From Dehalococcoidia bacterium (GTDB taxonomy: Bacteria; Chloroflexota; Dehalococcoidia; UBA2979): a stretch of 57,883 bases of DNA. The position numbers and the translations under genes are program-made. The stretch's first letter is position 1. Each line of letters starts with the position of its first letter. Positions 7,549 through 15,465 of the stretch are shown here, one piece after another. Where the stretch lies: positions 1 to 57,883 of the forward strand of contig JALOAL010000016.1 of assembly GCA_023228825.1 (NCBI GenBank), written 5' to 3'. The notes beneath the pieces were generated by a model. That model worked only from the letters and a program-made list of their open reading frames with translations, did no database searches and was not told the origin of the DNA.

Positions 7549-8595
7549 TCAGCGGACGCGGGCGCGGCGCATGGCGGTGCTGTAGATGTCCAGCGGGCGC
7601 TCGGGGGGGACGGCCTGGTCCAGGTGGCGGAAGGCGGCCGCGCCGATCATGGCGGCGTTGTCCGTGCAGAGCGCGGGCGGGGGGATGAAGACCGGCACGG
7701 GGGACTCCGCCCGCATGCGCTCGCGCAGGCGGCGGTTGGCGGCCACGCCGCCGGCCACGAGGACGCTCGACACGCCCTCCCGCTCGGCGGCGCGGGCGGT
7801 CTTGCGTGCCAGCACGTCGCACACCGCCTCCTCGAACGCCCACGCCACCTCCGCCGGCGGCGGCGCATCCGCGGAGGCGACGAGGTGGGCGACGGCGGTC
7901 TTGAGGCCGGAGAAGGAGAAGTCGTCCGTGCCTCGGATCCAGGCGCGCGGGAGGCGCGTCCTCCGCACGGCGGCGGTGGCGGCCAGGCGCGAGATCGGCG
8001 GGCCGCCGGGGTAGGGGAGGTCGAGCAGGCGCGCCACCTTGTCGAACGCCTCGCCGGCGGCGTCGTCCCGAGTCCCGCCCAGGCGTTCGAAGGTGTGCGC
8101 GCCGGACGCGGGATCCCCGTCCACCAGCAGCAACTCGGTGTGCCCGCCGGAGACCACCAGGGCGAGCGCGGGGAGCGGCGGGGGCCCCTGCGTCCCGTCC
8201 GTCACGATCCAGTTCGCGCCCACATGGCCCTCGATGTGGTCGGTGGGCACCAGCGGCAGGCCGCGGGCGTAGGCGAGGCCGCGCGCGGCGTTGAAGCCGG
8301 TGAGCAGCGCTCCCGGCAGGCCCGGGCCCGCCGTCACGGCCACGGCGCCCAGGTCCTCCCAGCGGCACTCGGCCTCCGCCAGCGCGCGGCGCACGACGGG
8401 CACGAGCGCGGCCAGGTGCGCGCGCGCGGCCACCTCCGGCACCACGCCCCCGGTCTCGGCGTGCAGGTCCACCTGGCTGGACACCACGTTCGAGCGCGCG
8501 GCGAACATCCCCGCAGTCGCGCCGTGGCGCGGGTCGTCCGTCACGACGGCGGCGGCAGTCTCGTCGCAGGAGGTCTCGATGGCGAGCAGGTGCAT
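7549..8595 (-). CDS. tsaD: tRNA N6-adenosine threonylcarbamoyltransferase TsaD
   Basis: Transfers the threonylcarbamoyl group to A37 of ANN-reading tRNAs, acting with TsaB and TsaE, which are both encoded near 30-31 kb. The 348-residue protein starts MHLLAIETSCDETAAAVV and has VVPEVAARAHLAALVPVV, GPGLPGALLTGFNAARGLA, VSGGHTELLLV and the late FSFSGLKTAV and VAGGVAANRRLRERM motifs of the ASKHA fold. There is no Shine-Dalgarno sequence. TAGACT lies 6 nt before the ATG, so the mRNA is probably leaderless. It is a single gene, divergent from moaA. Confidence 0.97.
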   Translation of the reverse strand: MHLLAIETSCDETAAAVVTDDPRHGATAGMFAARSNVVSSQVDLHAETGGVVPEVAARAHLAALVPVVRRALAEAECRWEDLGAVAVTAGPGLPGALLTGFNAARGLAYARGLPLVPTDHIEGHVGANWIVTDGTQGPPPLPALALVVSGGHTELLLVDGDPASGAHTFERLGGTRDDAAGEAFDKVARLLDLPYPGGPPISRLAATAAVRRTRLPRAWIRGTDDFSFSGLKTAVAHLVASADAPPPAEVAWAFEEAVCDVLARKTARAAEREGVSSVLVAGGVAANRRLRERMRAESPVPVFIPPPALCTDNAAMIGAAAFRHLDQAVPPERPLDIYSTAMRRARVR

Positions 8596-8601
8596 ATCAC
8601 C

Positions 8602-8607
8602 AGTCTA
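8602..8607 (-). promoter_or_regulatory. -10 box TAGACT of tsaD (leaderless start)
   Basis: TAGACT on the minus strand, 6 nt before the tsaD ATG. There is no clear -35. It belongs to the TANNNT set described in the findings. Confidence 0.6.
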
Positions 8608-8708
8608 CGGGTCACCAGTCTCGGGCGCGGCAGCCTCCGGCGGCAGGGCGAGAGCAGCCGCAGGGCCGGCCGGCCCTCAGCGCCGAGCGTGGCGGCGGAC
8701 CTCCGCCC

Positions 8709-8758
8709 GTCGTGCCCGCACTCACCGGCGGTCGTGCCCCCTACGGGCCGTCGTGCCC
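8709..8758. repeat. Triplicate GTCGTGCCC upstream of moaA
   Basis: GTCGTGCCC occurs at 8709, 8731 and 8750, spaced 22 and 19 bp, ending 20 bp before the TACACT box of moaA. The roughly two-turn spacing suggests a cooperative binding site, but this is only inference. Confidence 0.4.
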
Positions 8759-8778
8759 ACAGAGGCAAGACGGCGCGA

Positions 8779-8784
8779 TACACT
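8779..8784 (+). promoter_or_regulatory. -10 box TACACT of moaA (leaderless start)
   Basis: TACACT followed by 7 nt and the moaA ATG. No ribosome binding site fits between them. Confidence 0.65.
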
Positions 8785-8791
8785 GCGTGTG

Positions 8792-9850
8792 ATGACACAT
8801 CCGGAGTTCGACGCACCGGAACCGCCGGCCGAGGTCAGCGCCTCGTCCCTCCTGGACGCGCTGGGGCGGCCGCTGCATGACCTCCGCATCTCCGTGACCG
8901 ACCGCTGCAACTTCCGCTGTCGCTACTGCATGCCGAAGGAGGTCTTCGGGCCTGACTTCGCCTTCCTCCCACGCTCGGAGGTCCTCGCGTTCGAGGAGAT
9001 CACGAGGGTGGCGCGCCTGTTCGCGGAGCGCGGCGTGCGCAAACTGCGGCTGACCGGCGGCGAGCCCACCCTGCGCGCCCAGTTGCCCTCCCTCGTTGCG
9101 ATGCTGCGCGAGGTGCCGGACGTGGACATTGCCATGACCACCAACGGCACCATGCTGCGGGCGCTCGCGCAGCCGCTGGCGGACGCCGGGCTGGACCGCG
9201 TCACGGTCAGCCTGGACTCCCTGGACGACCCCACCTTCCGGGCCATGAACGACATGGACTTCCCCGTCGCCCTGGTGCTGGAGGGCATCGCTGCGGCGGA
9301 GCGGGCGGGCCTGGCGCCGGTGAAGGTGAACGCCGTGGTGCGTCGAGGCGTGAACGACCACACGGTGCTGGCGCTGGCGGAGCACTTCCGCGGCACCCCG
9401 CACATCGTGCGCTTCATCGAGTTCATGGACGTGGGCACGACCAACGGCTGGCAGATGGACGAGGTGGTGCCCGCCTCCGCACTGGTGGCGGCGATCGACG
9501 CCCGCTTTCCGCTGGAACCCGTGGAGGCGAACTACACGGGCGAGGTGGCGCAGCGCTACCGCTACCGGGACGGCGCGGGCGAGGTGGGCTTCATCACCAG
9601 CGTCACGCAGCCCTTCTGCAGCACCTGCACCCGCGCGCGCCTCTCGGCGGAGGGCGGGCTCTACACCTGCCTCTTCGCCGGCGAGGGCACGGACCTCCGC
9701 GGCCCCCTCCGCGCCGGCGCCACCGACGCCGACCTCGGCGCGATCATCGACGGCACCTGGCGCGCGCGCACGGACCGCTACTCCGAACTGCGCACGGCCC
9801 AGACGCCCGGCTCGCGCAAGCGCGTGGAGATGTCCTACATCGGCGGGTAG
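8792..9850 (+). CDS. moaA: GTP 3',8-cyclase MoaA (radical SAM)
   Basis: First step of molybdenum cofactor synthesis: radical SAM cyclisation of GTP. The protein has 352 residues. The SAM cluster cysteines are C39, C43 and C46 in CNFRCRYC, followed by RLTGGEPTLR. The second [4Fe-4S] cluster uses FCSTC and a later Cys (YTCLF). The C-terminus ends in the double glycine (MSYIGG) needed for activity in MoaA. The start is ATG 8792 or the adjacent GTG 8789; TACACT lies 7 nt before the ATG. moaC follows 43 nt later and has its own -10 box. Confidence 0.97.
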   Translation: MTHPEFDAPEPPAEVSASSLLDALGRPLHDLRISVTDRCNFRCRYCMPKEVFGPDFAFLPRSEVLAFEEITRVARLFAERGVRKLRLTGGEPTLRAQLPSLVAMLREVPDVDIAMTTNGTMLRALAQPLADAGLDRVTVSLDSLDDPTFRAMNDMDFPVALVLEGIAAAERAGLAPVKVNAVVRRGVNDHTVLALAEHFRGTPHIVRFIEFMDVGTTNGWQMDEVVPASALVAAIDARFPLEPVEANYTGEVAQRYRYRDGAGEVGFITSVTQPFCSTCTRARLSAEGGLYTCLFAGEGTDLRGPLRAGATDADLGAIIDGTWRARTDRYSELRTAQTPGSRKRVEMSYIGG

Positions 9851-9878
9851 CGCCGGTGTCATCCCCTCCGCGCGCGCG

Positions 9879-9884
9879 TAGACT
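9879..9884 (+). promoter_or_regulatory. -10 box TAGACT of moaC
   Basis: TAGACT followed by 9 nt and the moaC ATG. It suggests moaC can be transcribed apart from moaA with a leader of 0-3 nt. Confidence 0.55.
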
Positions 9885-9893
9885 GGCCACCTG

Positions 9894-10385
9894 ATGCCCG
9901 ATCGCGACGACGCACACCTCTCCCACATCGACGAGCGCGGCCATGCGCGCATGGTGGACGTATCCGCAAAGGACGTGACCACGCGCGAGGCCACGGCCCG
10001 AGGGCGCGTGGTGATGCTGCCGGAGACGCTGGCCATGATCGTGGAGGGGCGCGCGCCCAAGGGCGACGTGCTGGCCACGGCCCGCATCGCGGGGATCATG
10101 GCGGCGAAGCGCACGCACGAGTTGATCCCCATGTGCCACCCGCTCCCCATCAGCGGCGTCACCTTGGACCTCGCCCCCGCCGAGGCGGGCGACGCCATCG
10201 AGGTGGAGGCGACGGTGCGGGTGACGGGGCAGACGGGCGTTGAGATGGAGGCGCTGACGGCCGTCAGCGTGGCTGCCCTGACGGTCTATGACATGTGCAA
10301 GGCCGTGGAGCGCGGGATGCGCATCGAGGCGGTGCGCCTCGTGGCGAAGTCCGGCGGCAAGTCGGGCGACTACTCCGCCGACTGA
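9894..10385 (+). CDS. moaC: Cyclic pyranopterin monophosphate synthase MoaC
   Basis: Converts the MoaA product to cyclic pyranopterin monophosphate in Moco synthesis. At 163 residues it is the usual length. Family motifs are ARMVDVSAKDVTTREATA, AGIMAAKRTHELIPMCHPLP with the active-site His/Cys, GVEMEALTAVSVAALTVYDMCKA and the C-terminal KSGGKSGDY. It lies 43 nt after moaA on the same strand. No other Moco gene is nearby, so later steps (moaD, moaE, mogA, moeA) must be elsewhere. Confidence 0.97.
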   Translation: MPDRDDAHLSHIDERGHARMVDVSAKDVTTREATARGRVVMLPETLAMIVEGRAPKGDVLATARIAGIMAAKRTHELIPMCHPLPISGVTLDLAPAEAGDAIEVEATVRVTGQTGVEMEALTAVSVAALTVYDMCKAVERGMRIEAVRLVAKSGGKSGDYSAD

Positions 10386-10530
10386 CCCCGATCGATGTCG
10401 CGCTTCTCCCGTTCGGGGTAGCGTGCTGCGCCTCAGGCCCTCGGAATGTCCGCACACGCCGGACGTGCGAGGGCCGGTAGGCGTAGCGGAAGACCGAGTC
10501 CCAGACGTCGAAGCCGCCGGCAGGAGGCCG

Positions 10531-10923
10531 CTACCGTCTTCCGCCCTCCAGGTACGCGGCGGCGGTGGCGATGGCGGCGTGGGCGTAGGGGATGTAGCGC
10601 TCGGGCGGCAGGTCGAGCGGGCGCAGGTCCTCGTGGCGCTCGCCGGAGGCGCCGGCGCCGAGGGCGGTCTGCGTGGTGTCGAGGCCGATGCTGAGTTCGT
10701 AGAGCGCGCCGTCGTTGCCGAGGATCACGCAGCCGAGGTCCGGGTCGCCGCCGCCGGGCGGTTCCACCTCGATGCCGTAGGCGAAGACGGCGCCGGGGAA
10801 GGGCGGGAAGGGGTCGATCAGCGCGGCGACCTCCTTCACCTGGGTGCGCAGCGCCTCCGCCGCGCGCTGCACGGTGGCGTCCGCCAGCGCGAGGAGGGTG
10901 GCGGGATCACGGGGCTCGGACAT
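10531..10923 (-). CDS. Conserved hypothetical protein
   Basis: A 130-residue protein not assigned to a family. It starts at an ATG with a strong GGGAGGAGG before it. The sequence is soluble, with an N-terminal helix, a Gly/Pro-rich beta centre (FAYGIEVEPPGGGDPD, then CVILGNDGALYELSIGLD) and a C-terminal helix (YAHAAIATAAAYLEGG). The DGALYELSIGLD segment reads like a beta-hairpin of a small ligand- or partner-binding domain. It lies convergent with moaC and is divergent from the SufR-like gene. Codon use matches its neighbours, so it is a real gene. Confidence 0.75.
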   Translation of the reverse strand: MSEPRDPATLLALADATVQRAAEALRTQVKEVAALIDPFPPFPGAVFAYGIEVEPPGGGDPDLGCVILGNDGALYELSIGLDTTQTALGAGASGERHEDLRPLDLPPERYIPYAHAAIATAAAYLEGGRR

Positions 10924-10935
10924 GGGGCCTCCTCC

Positions 10936-10971
10936 CAGCCGTCGTCACAGCCGTCGTCACAGCCGTCGTCA
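10936..10971. repeat. 12-bp tandem repeat x3
   Basis: Three exact copies of CAGCCGTCGTCA immediately upstream of the Shine-Dalgarno sequence of the hypothetical gene, in its presumed 5' leader. Confidence 0.88.
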
Positions 10972-11153
10972 CGGGTAAGCAATGCGCGCGCCGCCCGGAC
11001 GAGGTAACTCGATGGGCGGGCGGGGGCGTCAGGGTATGATCATATGAGGCTCGGACGGCCAGACCGGGTGGTACGCCGCCCGGTGGCCGCGAGCGTGGCG
11101 TCTTTCCTCCCCCTCCACGGGGGCGTGGGCCGCCGGGACCGGGGCTGGTACGG

Positions 11154-11822
11154 ATGCAGGCGACACGACAGCAGATCCTGGACCACCTGCGCGAGCATGG
11201 CGAGGGTAACGTCCGCACGCTGGGGGACGTCCTGGAACTGACCGCCACCGGCGTCCGCCAACACCTGATGATCCTGGAGCGCGAGGGCTTCGTCGCCAGC
11301 CGCGAGATGCGTGGCCGCGTAGGCCGGCCGGCACTGGTCTATCGCCTGACCGAACGGGGCGAGGCGCTCTACCCGAAGGCGTACGACCGCCTGGCGGTGG
11401 CCATGATCGCCGCCGCCCGCGACCGTCTGCCGGTGGAGGCGTTCAGCGACCTGATGCGCACGGCCGCGGGCATCCTGGCGGAGGAGCACGCGGAACGCGT
11501 GGGCCGTGGGGCGCCCTTCGAACGCCTGACGTCGTTGTGCGAGGTGCTGCGCGAGCAGGACATCGTGGTGGACTTCGAGCGCACGGCCGCCGGGTTCGTG
11601 CTGGAGCAGCGCACCTGCCCCTTCCACGACGCGGCGGAGGCCTCCACGGCGACATGCGACCTGGACACGGCCTTCATCGGCGCGCTCACGCAGATGGACG
11701 TGGCGCTGCTCACCTCGCGCGCTCGTGGGGACGACACCTGTCGCTTCCTGGTGCAGCCCGCCGGCCCCGCAGGCCCCGCTCCCCGGGTCGGACACGCGCC
11801 CGGAGAGACCGAGGCGCACTGA
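11154..11822 (+). CDS. SufR/DeoR-like winged-helix regulator with Fe-S-type cysteines
   Basis: A 222-residue transcription factor. Residues 1-70 are an ArsR/DeoR-like winged helix (TRQQILDHLREHG, TATGVRQHLMILEREG, RGRVGRPALVYRLTERG). The C-terminal half carries C155-x12-C168 and C196, matching the first, second and last cysteines of the [2Fe-2S] or [4Fe-4S] SufR motif. The third SufR cysteine position is D182, and H158 is a possible alternative ligand. SufR proteins repress suf Fe-S assembly genes, but no suf gene is adjacent here, so the target is unknown. TATGAT at 11035-11040 may be its -10. Confidence 0.8.
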   Translation: MQATRQQILDHLREHGEGNVRTLGDVLELTATGVRQHLMILEREGFVASREMRGRVGRPALVYRLTERGEALYPKAYDRLAVAMIAAARDRLPVEAFSDLMRTAAGILAEEHAERVGRGAPFERLTSLCEVLREQDIVVDFERTAAGFVLEQRTCPFHDAAEASTATCDLDTAFIGALTQMDVALLTSRARGDDTCRFLVQPAGPAGPAPRVGHAPGETEAH

Positions 11823-11865
11823 GTCGAGGCGCACTGAGTCGAGGTGCACTGGGCCGAGGCGCACC
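11811..11865. repeat. 15-bp tandem repeat, about 3.7 copies, across the SufR-like stop codon
   Basis: Units of GAGGCGCACTGAGTC (the third is GAGGTGCACTGGGCC). The first unit contains the TGA stop of the SufR-like gene. Confidence 0.85.
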
Positions 11866-12384
11866 TTCTTGGGGGCCGAGGCGCGCTGGGCGCCGCATTC
11901 GCCGGCCGGCGGTCGCCCTCGACGCGCCGCAATGTGCCTGATCCTCCCGATATGTCGAGGGGCGCCGGCCCGGTGTGTCCGGGCGTGATGGAGTGCGGGG
12001 ACGCGCGTCGACGCCTCACGGACGCGCGCCCTATCATGGCTCCATCCCCGGGCGGGGGTGAGTCTGGACTTGCCCGGTGTCAGTGATCTGCCCGGTGACC
12101 GCATGGCGCCGCATCCGCACGCGTGACCGATCGTCCCCCCACTCCGTCCTCAGCGGCGCCTGGCCCCGCGTGACCGGCGTGGGGGCGCGCGCGTCCGTGC
12201 GTGCACGGTGGGCGCACGGTCCGGGCCCCACCTCCACACCGCCTGCTGCGAGGCGGTCCCCTGCGGGAGGACCGTCCTGGCGGCACTTGATCAGCAGGCC
12301 GGGATCCCTGAGAAGCGGATCCCGGAGACCCCGATCCTGGAGACTATGGTCCCGGAGCGCAGGGGCGAGCAGAGGGGAGCAGCG
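11866..12384. other. Long intergenic region before the PPM-like membrane protein gene
   Basis: About 520 bp with no convincing gene. It holds a CCGATATGTC related to the repeat at 72, a possible -10 (TATCAT, 12032-12037), a duplicated TGCCCGGTG near 12072 and 12091, and imperfect GATCCCGGAGA-type repeats at about 12300-12355 just before the Shine-Dalgarno sequence of the next gene. An ORF open through the last part would extend the next protein but reads as low-complexity. Confidence 0.5.
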
Positions 12385-14457
12385 GTGACGGTCTGGGTGG
12401 GCCGCTACTCCATGGTCTCCGGCCAGGTCCGCGAGCACGGGCCGTGGCTGGTGGACCGCGTCCGCCGGCGGGAGGAGGAGTCCCTCCGCCTGCTGGTGCT
12501 GGCCGAGCCCACGGACGCCCGCTCTGCCGAGTTCTGCCACGAGGTGGCGGAGGCGGTGGCGGCCCTCTTCGCGCGCGAGTCGCTCTCGATCACGGGGGGC
12601 CTGCTGCGCGCGCTGCGACAGGCGCACGCCAACCTGGCGGAGTGGAACCGGCGCTCTCTGCGCGAGCATCGCGTGGCGGTGGGCGTGACCTGCGTGGTGG
12701 TGCGGGACGAGGAAGTGCTGGTGGGCCAGGCCGGACCGGGCACGGTCTACCTACGCCAGGGCGACCAGGTCACGCGCCTGACCACGGAGGGCCTCCCGGC
12801 GGCGGTGCCGCTGGGCAGCGAGCAACCGATCGACCCGCTCTTCACCTCCGCCACGCTCAAGGACGGCCAGGTGCTGATGCTCAGCGCGAATGCGGAGCAG
12901 GCCCTGGGTCCGCGCACGATCGAGGCCGCCCTGTACGCGGGGCCGGAGCACACGCTGGCGCGCATCTTCCCCCACACCCGCACGCTCACGGACATGACCG
13001 CAGTCCTGGTGGCGGACCTGGACATCGACGAGGAACAGGCGGCCGCCCCGCTGGACTTCGACCCCACGGACGTGGGCGCCTACGACGAAGAACCGGAGGA
13101 CTACGAGGGCCGCGAGGTCTCCATCACCGGCCTGGAAGACCGTCCCGCCCCGCCCCGCGCGAAGCGGCCGCGCGGGTGGAACGTGGTGGGGGGCGGCGGA
13201 CGCACGCCACTGCCCTCGCTGCGTCGCGTGCGCGCGGCCGGGCGTCGTGGCGTGGGCGGCATGGGCGGCGTGGGCGGCGTGGGGGGCCTGGGGAACGGTG
13301 CGCCGCTGGTGCCGTGGCGCACCGCGGCCATCGTCGCCGGCGCCGCGCTGCTGCTGGCGCTGCTCGCCTGGCTCGTGCTGCCGGGCCTGCTCTCGGAAGA
13401 CCGCGCGCAAGAACTGGAGGACGCGCTGACGCAGGCGCACGCGCAACTGGCGGCGGCGGCGGTGGCGGACACGCCCGCCGGCGAACGCGAGGCGTTGCGC
13501 AACGCCCTGGCGCGGGTGGAACGCGCGCGCTCCCTGGCGGCGGACGATCCGCGCATCGCGCAGGTGGAGGCGGACGTGGAGGCGCGCCTGCTGTTGCTGG
13601 ACGCGGTCACCAACGTGGGCACGCTCACGGAGGTGCTCGCCTTCGAGGGATCGGTCACGGCGCCTGTCCAGCCGGAGCAACTGATCATCGGCGGCCGCGC
13701 GCTCTGGCTGCGGGAGAGCGGCCGCGGCCGCATCGTCCGCATTGACCCCACGGGGGCGGAGGAGCCGGCGGAGCGCTTCGTCGCCGGGCAGACCTACGGC
13801 GGCGTGGTGGCGCGCGACCCGCTGGCCATGGCGTGGGACGCCTCCACCGGACGCCTGCTGGTGGTGGACGCCGGCCGCTCCCTGTTCGCCATCGAGGACG
13901 ACCCGGACGTGCTGGACTCGGGGGACGCGGAGCCGGAGGTGCTGACCCTGCGGGACGCGCAGGAACTGCGCTCGGTGGCCGCGCTGGCGGTGTACCTGGG
14001 CAACCTCTACATCCTGGACCCGGTGGCCGGCGAAGTATGGAAGTACCTCCCCGCCGCCGACGGCTTCGACTCCGAGCGCAGCGGGCTGCTGGGCGGCGTG
14101 GACCTGGAGGGTGCGAGCGGCCTGGCCGTGGACGGCGAGGTGTTCATCCTGGACGGGGACGCCGTGCGTCGCTTCATCGCCGGCCGCGAGGTGGAGCCGA
14201 TCCTCTCCGGGATCGACGAGCCGCCTCAGTCGGCCACGGGGCTGGTGGAGGACGTGTTGCGCGGCCTGCTCTACCTGGCGGATCGCGGGCACAGCCGCAT
14301 CGTGGCCACGGAGGGCACGGGCCCGTTCCTGCGCCAGTACCGCCACCCGGACTTCATCGACCTGCGCGGCGTGGCGGTGGCCCCGGACGGCACCGCGCTC
14401 TACGCGCTCACCGGCGCGGGCGTGACGTCCTTCCCCATCCAGCCCCGCCAGGAGTAG
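12385..14457 (+). CDS. Membrane protein: degenerate PPM-phosphatase domain, TM helix, beta-propeller
   Basis: A 690-residue protein starting at a GTG with GGGGAG 5 nt before it. Residues 1-215 resemble a PPM/PP2C phosphatase (GVTCVVVRDEEVLVGQAG, then GQVLMLSAN), but the metal-binding Asp of the usual VGDSR and SDG motifs are Pro118 and Ala169. It is therefore probably catalytically dead. A Gly-rich linker (290-305) leads to one transmembrane helix at 312-335, then a coiled coil (338-410) and a C-terminal repeat region (430-690) with NHL/six-bladed-propeller-like units (SGLAVDGEVFILDGD, FIDLRGVAVAPDGTALYALT). A cytoplasmic pseudophosphatase sensor coupled to an exterior propeller is the inference. 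Confidence 0.75.
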   Translation: MTVWVGRYSMVSGQVREHGPWLVDRVRRREEESLRLLVLAEPTDARSAEFCHEVAEAVAALFARESLSITGGLLRALRQAHANLAEWNRRSLREHRVAVGVTCVVVRDEEVLVGQAGPGTVYLRQGDQVTRLTTEGLPAAVPLGSEQPIDPLFTSATLKDGQVLMLSANAEQALGPRTIEAALYAGPEHTLARIFPHTRTLTDMTAVLVADLDIDEEQAAAPLDFDPTDVGAYDEEPEDYEGREVSITGLEDRPAPPRAKRPRGWNVVGGGGRTPLPSLRRVRAAGRRGVGGMGGVGGVGGLGNGAPLVPWRTAAIVAGAALLLALLAWLVLPGLLSEDRAQELEDALTQAHAQLAAAAVADTPAGEREALRNALARVERARSLAADDPRIAQVEADVEARLLLLDAVTNVGTLTEVLAFEGSVTAPVQPEQLIIGGRALWLRESGRGRIVRIDPTGAEEPAERFVAGQTYGGVVARDPLAMAWDASTGRLLVVDAGRSLFAIEDDPDVLDSGDAEPEVLTLRDAQELRSVAALAVYLGNLYILDPVAGEVWKYLPAADGFDSERSGLLGGVDLEGASGLAVDGEVFILDGDAVRRFIAGREVEPILSGIDEPPQSATGLVEDVLRGLLYLADRGHSRIVATEGTGPFLRQYRHPDFIDLRGVAVAPDGTALYALTGAGVTSFPIQPRQE

Positions 14458-14514
14458 GCAACACCGGCCGGTCGAGGCCTCTCGAGCGCCTCTCGAACGC
14501 CTCTCGAGGCGGCC

Positions 14515-15243
14515 TTACCCCAGGCCGCGCGAGCGGAGGACGGTGACCGTGGCTTCGGCCAGGGGGCGGCACCGCACCTGGAGGTCCCAGTCCAACTCCG
14601 CCGAGGCTTCCAGGAACCGCTCCAGGGCCTGCAGCGTGGTGGGGTAGCGGCGGCGTTCGTGCTCCACGTCCACGGCGCGGTGGCCCTGCAATTTGCGCGG
14701 GCCCTCGCGGCCGCCGGCGGGGGTGTACCAGTCGCGCAGGGCCACGCCGCACCCGGCCGCGAACATCATGCCGCCCAGCGGCGTGGCCACCGGGGGCACG
14801 CCCTGCGCCAGCGCGCGCGAGGTGAGGCGACGGTGCGCGGACTCGTACTCCATCATGAGGTGCCCGCCGGGGGGGACCAGGGCCGCCAGCCGCTCCACGA
14901 TCTGCACGTCGATCGCCTCGGGGATCTCGACGTCGCCGCCGGCCACGGGCACCTGGCCGCGGAAGTCCGTGACCTCCACCCAGTTCTGGCCCGGGTGAGG
15001 GCCGGCGTGGTGCAGGCCGGTGAGCACCGGCTCCAGCGTGCGGCCCAGTTCGTCCGTCTCCAGGAAGGCGCGGAAGTGGCGTGCGCCGGCGCGGTTGCGC
15101 GGCCCCAGTTCCACGGACAGCCGCACGCCCTGCCCCACCGTGGCCGCGTCCAGCGCCGCGAGGGGATGCGAGGCCTCCTCGCTGGCGGGCAGCCAGCCCT
15201 CCTCGCGTCCGGCGCGGCGGATGTCGTTGGTGGTGGCGGTCAC
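14515..15243 (-). CDS. Conserved hypothetical protein (possibly DUF1122-like)
   Basis: A 242-residue protein starting at GTG 15243 with GAGGAG close upstream; longer ORF versions only translate the tandem repeat behind it. Visible segments are LSVELGPRNRAGARHFRAFLE, VEIPEAIDVQIVERLAALVPPGG, HLMMEYESAHRRLTSRALA and PVATPLGGMMFAAGCGVALRDWY. The pattern of a GGHLMMEYE core with an amphipathic helix suggests a small alpha/beta enzyme-like fold. It resembles proteins annotated DUF1122, but this is recalled, not proven. It is convergent with the propeller gene. Confidence 0.65.
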   Translation of the reverse strand: MTATTNDIRRAGREEGWLPASEEASHPLAALDAATVGQGVRLSVELGPRNRAGARHFRAFLETDELGRTLEPVLTGLHHAGPHPGQNWVEVTDFRGQVPVAGGDVEIPEAIDVQIVERLAALVPPGGHLMMEYESAHRRLTSRALAQGVPPVATPLGGMMFAAGCGVALRDWYTPAGGREGPRKLQGHRAVDVEHERRRYPTTLQALERFLEASAELDWDLQVRCRPLAEATVTVLRSRGLG

Positions 15244-15253
15244 GAGGCTCCTC

Positions 15254-15351
15254 GATGGGTCTGGGGTGATGGGTCTGGGGTGATGGGTCTGGGGTGATGG
15301 GTCTGGGGTGATGGGTCTGGGTTGATGGGTCTGGGTTGATGGGTCTGGGGC
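15254..15351. repeat. 14-bp tandem repeat x7
   Basis: Seven copies of GATGGGTCTGGGGT (copies 5 and 6 end GGGTT, copy 7 ends GGGGC), immediately upstream of the Shine-Dalgarno sequence of the minus-strand hypothetical gene. There are no spacers, so it is not a CRISPR array. Confidence 0.95.
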
Positions 15352-15451
15352 GAGATTCGGCGGGCGGAGGGCGCGTGTCTCACCGCGCCTCACTTCGCAC
15401 CTCGTGGGTGAGGGTAGCGCGCGGCCCGACCTCTCGCCGAGCGCTCCCGAT

Positions 15452-15457
15452 TACACT
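15452..15457 (+). promoter_or_regulatory. -10 box TACACT of folC (leaderless start)
   Basis: TACACT followed by 8 nt and the folC ATG, with no Shine-Dalgarno sequence. Confidence 0.6.
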
Positions 15458-15465
15458 GGCGCCCC

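Noticed and set aside
12751..14346. 531-codon minus-strand frame opposite the propeller gene
   Set aside because: Compositionally biased shadow (Arg/His/Ala/Gly) with no motif.
15254..15351. CRISPR array
   Set aside because: Units of 14 bp are directly abutting with no spacers; the same is true for the other tandem repeats.
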